Shown here one piece after another: positions 61,895-64,000 of a stretch of DNA of 64,000 nucleotides (positions are counted from its first letter, which is position 1; every line of letters starts with the position of its first letter). The translations under genes and the position numbers were made by a program. Source of the stretch: Telmatospirillum sp. (GTDB lineage Bacteria; Pseudomonadota; Alphaproteobacteria; Rhodospirillales; Magnetospirillaceae); the NCBI GenBank assembly GCA_031291415.1, contig JARLJB010000393.1, positions 41,512 to 105,511 on the forward strand, in the 5' to 3' direction. The notes under the pieces are model-generated. The model made no database searches and had not been told where the DNA came from. It was given only the letters and a program-made list of their open reading frames with translations.

Positions 61895-62281
61895 TCACAG
61901 AGCCAAGACCAACCGTTTGTATTCCAGCTGTGGAGATCCAAAATTTAGGAGAAGAGATTTCTTTAGTCCGGACGCCTTGAGATAGTTGATAACTTGCGAG
62001 GTTTCGATGCCAGAAAGGTGCCCGATGGCTTTGAGTTCCACCAGGATAGAGCCAAAACAGACAAAATCAGCCTTGTAGGACGCTTTTAACGGTTCGCCTC
62101 GATATAAGATTGGCAACGCGGCCTCCCTTTGAAAGGAGAGGCCGCGGTACCCGAATTCCCGTTCCAACGCTTCCTGATAGACCGCTTCCAGAAAACCATG
62201 GCCCAGTTCGCCATGAACCGCCATTGCCGCCCCGAGGATGGCGTAAGTCTGTTCATCGCGGTTTGTCGCCTGCTCGCCCAT
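61895..62281 (-). CDS. GxxExxY-family protein, second copy
   Basis: This 128-residue protein has the hallmark GHGFLEAVYQEAL (GxxExxY) and a nuclease-like core KADFVCFGSILVELKAIG followed by QVINYLKASGLKKSLLLNFG. It differs widely from the 29.3 kb copy and is not a recent duplicate. The N-terminus MGEQATNRDEQ lacks the repeat-encoded pattern of the other copy. It lies 19 bases after manC and 0.26 kb before manB, on the same strand, interrupting what would be a GDP-mannose operon. No good ribosome site is seen, so it may depend on read-through from manC. Confidence 0.85.
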   Translation of the reverse strand: MGEQATNRDEQTYAILGAAMAVHGELGHGFLEAVYQEALEREFGYRGLSFQREAALPILYRGEPLKASYKADFVCFGSILVELKAIGHLSGIETSQVINYLKASGLKKSLLLNFGSPQLEYKRLVLAL

Positions 62282-62300
62282 TCGTGGACGGATTCCCCTG

Positions 62301-63734
62301 TCAGCTTCGGCCGTAGGTGTCTTCCAGGCGCACGATGTCGTCTTCGCCGAGGTAGGAACCGGACTGGACCTCGATCAAATTAAGCGGAACACGGCCGGGA
62401 TTTTCCAGGCGATGCAGGCAACCCAGCGGGATATAGACCGACTCGTTCTCCTGGTAGAGACGGGTTTCCTCGCCGCAGGTGACCAATGCGGTTCCGTTGA
62501 CGACCACCCAATGTTCCGACCGGTGGTAATGCTTTTGCAGGGACAATTTGCCGCCCGGACGGATGGTCAGGCGCTTGACCTGGAAGCGGTCGCCCTGGTG
62601 AATACTCTGGTAGTAACCCCAAGGGCGGTGAACCTGGGCATGGGTCTTCAACTCGCGGCGTTTGTCGTGGCGCAGGCGGTCGACCACCAGCTTGACGTCC
62701 TGCGCGTGGTCGCGACTGGTTACCAAGACCGCGTCGTCGGTGACCACCACCACCAGGTCGTCGACGCCGACCACCGCGGTCAGCATACCCTCGCTCCGCA
62801 CATAGCAATTCTTGCTCTGCTCGGCCAGAACGTCGCCCTGCAAGGCGTTGCCGTCGCCGTCCTTGTCGGCGATCCGCCACAGTTCCGACCAGGCGCCGAC
62901 ATCGGTCCAGCCGACATCGCAGGCGACGGTGGCAGCCATCGCCGTCTTCTCCATGACCGCATAGTCGATGGAAATGCTGGGCGAGGCGGCGAAGGCGTCC
63001 TTGTCCAGGCGGATGAAGTCGAGATCGACGGCTTGCCCGGCCACCGCCTGGCGCGCCGCGGCGAGCACGTCCGGAGCATACCGTTCCAGTTCGGCCAGAA
63101 AGTGGCGGGCCGAGAACAGGAACATGCCGCTGTTCCAGAAATAGTCGCCGGCCGCCAGGAAAGCCGCCGCCCGTTCGGCGTCCGGTTTTTCGACGAAGGC
63201 GGCGACCTGATGCACGCCCGTCAAGCCGTCCAGGGCGGCGCCGCGGCGGATATAGCCATAACCTGTTTCCGGTCGGGTCGGCACGATGGAAAAAGTCACC
63301 AGCCGGCCCTGGTCGAGGGCCGCCGGCAACGCCTGTTCCACCAGCTTGAGGAATCCGGCGACGTCGGCGATCACATGGTCGGACGGCACCACCAGCAAAA
63401 TAGCGTCGGGGTCGGCGCTGACGGCCAGCAGGGCGGCGGCCGCGGTTGCCGGCGCGGTGTTGCGGGCCACGGGTTCGAGGATCAGCCCGCCGGAGACAAG
63501 GCCGGTTTCCCGCAACTGCTCGGCAACGGTAAACCGGGTTTCATCGTTGGTCACCACGATGGGCGGTGCGAAGCGTGACGAATCGGCGAACCGCAGCAGC
63601 GTCTCCTGAATCATCGAGCGCGTGCCGGCCAACGGCAGAAACTGCTTGGGAAAATGTTCGCGGGACAGGGGCCAAAGCCGCGTCCCGGCGCCACCGGACA
63701 ATACCACGGGGGTGATTTTCGTCATTGTCGTCAC
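62301..63734 (-). CDS. manC: Mannose-1-phosphate guanylyltransferase / mannose-6-phosphate isomerase
   Basis: This 477-residue bifunctional enzyme has an N-terminal nucleotidyltransferase (VVLSGGAGTRLWPLSREHFP, with FVEKP and NSGMFLFSA) and a C-terminal cupin-type isomerase (RPWGYYQSIHQGDRFQVKRL, KHYHRSEHWVVVNGTA, ENESVYIPLGCLHRLENPG). It makes mannose-6-phosphate from fructose-6-phosphate and GDP-mannose from mannose-1-phosphate and GTP. Starts at 63734 or the next ATG three codons later (MTKITPV) are possible. Confidence 0.96.
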   Translation of the reverse strand: MTTMTKITPVVLSGGAGTRLWPLSREHFPKQFLPLAGTRSMIQETLLRFADSSRFAPPIVVTNDETRFTVAEQLRETGLVSGGLILEPVARNTAPATAAAALLAVSADPDAILLVVPSDHVIADVAGFLKLVEQALPAALDQGRLVTFSIVPTRPETGYGYIRRGAALDGLTGVHQVAAFVEKPDAERAAAFLAAGDYFWNSGMFLFSARHFLAELERYAPDVLAAARQAVAGQAVDLDFIRLDKDAFAASPSISIDYAVMEKTAMAATVACDVGWTDVGAWSELWRIADKDGDGNALQGDVLAEQSKNCYVRSEGMLTAVVGVDDLVVVVTDDAVLVTSRDHAQDVKLVVDRLRHDKRRELKTHAQVHRPWGYYQSIHQGDRFQVKRLTIRPGGKLSLQKHYHRSEHWVVVNGTALVTCGEETRLYQENESVYIPLGCLHRLENPGRVPLNLIEVQSGSYLGEDDIVRLEDTYGRS

Positions 63735-63837
63735 CGCTTTACCCCTTGTGCGCGAATTGTGAACTGCGCCTTGGTAATACGCGGTAGGGCCCGCTCGATC
63801 AAGATCCTATGGTGCCGCCGATGCGGCCCGCGGGGCT

Positions 63838-64000
63838 AATACCAAGTCTCGATGAGAGCGACTCATCGAGACTTGGTTGGCCCACCCTCGGGCCCGCGAG
63901 CTTATGCGAGCGTAGCCGTGCCGCCCGAAGGGCAAACGACGCCGTAGGCGGGCCGAAGGCCGAGCGAAGCGAGCAACGGTTTCGGAGAAACCCGCCCGGC
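63838..64000. repeat. Family-5 element with 15-bp hairpin, copy 2 (runs to window edge)
   Basis: CCAAGTCTCGATGAG-agcga-CTCATCGAGACTTGG (63842-63876) is a perfect hairpin. It is followed by GGGCCCGCGAGCTTATGCGA and, at the window end, CGGTTTCGGAGAAACCCGCC. It matches the copy at 32451-32643 in opposite orientation. The arms differ from that copy at paired positions, keeping the hairpin intact. Confidence 0.85.

Overview
This 64 kb window is GC-rich bacterial chromosome with long conserved operons and many dispersed palindromic repeats. It most likely comes from an alphaproteobacterium of the Rhodospirillales type (a Magnetospirillum or Telmatospirillum-like lineage). The reasons are an imuA-imuB-dnaE2 cassette behind a LexA box of the alphaproteobacterial form GAAC-N7-GAAC, the kdp gene order, the Pls-type peptide synthetase, and the repeat families. 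The genus is inference. I see no rRNA, tRNA, CRISPR array, prophage or complete classical insertion sequence.

Layout. 1-3.2 kb: the 5' part of mtgA, an MscS channel and an AbrB-family membrane protein. 3.2-11.6 kb: a complete minus-strand kdp operon (a 27-residue membrane peptide, then kdpF-A-B-C-D-E) for high-affinity K+ uptake and its control. 11.8-18.4 kb: RlpA with a coupled small gene, an exported family 1 glycosidase, a beta-CASP metallo-hydrolase and a homodimeric pyruvate-dehydrogenase-E1-like enzyme. 18.7-23.6 kb: a large Pls-type nonribosomal peptide synthetase with membrane and beta-helix modules, then a short-chain dehydrogenase. 23.8-29.2 kb: the SOS mutagenesis cassette. 29.3-34.2 kb: a GxxExxY nuclease-like gene, a DASS transporter, a hemerythrin, a COQ10-like protein, an EF-hand lipoprotein and a Spy-like protein. 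34.7-40.0 kb: a YfiR-like protein, a TonB-dependent receptor and a hybrid histidine kinase, forming a probable sensory operon. 40.2-42.7 kb: a GIY-YIG nuclease gene, GDP-fucose synthase and a small regulator. 43.2-57.6 kb: a type I secretion system (ABC, adaptor, outer membrane factor), a J-domain protein, a polysaccharide ABC exporter split around a large candidate secreted protein, and glycosyltransferases. 57.9-63.7 kb: a polytopic membrane protein, then phosphomannomutase and GDP-mannose pyrophosphorylase with a second GxxExxY gene between them.

How it fits together. The right third is a cell-surface region: manB and manC make GDP-mannose, fcl makes GDP-fucose if the dehydratase lies elsewhere, glycosyltransferases assemble a glycan, Wzm/Wzt export it, and the type I system probably exports the unusual 577-residue protein beside it. 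The left half is housekeeping and stress (K+, osmotic shock, SOS mutagenesis, peptidoglycan).

The most unusual aspect is the repeat landscape. At least six short palindromic or inverted-repeat families occur in several copies, some nested within each other. Two small orphan nuclease families lie inside or against the same repeats: one GxxExxY gene is bounded almost exactly by an inverted repeat that supplies its N-terminal codons, and the GIY-YIG gene takes its start codon from a palindrome found without any gene elsewhere in the window. I propose these as candidate single-nuclease mobile systems with gene-less derivative elements. Repeat limits were read by eye and may be off by a few bases.
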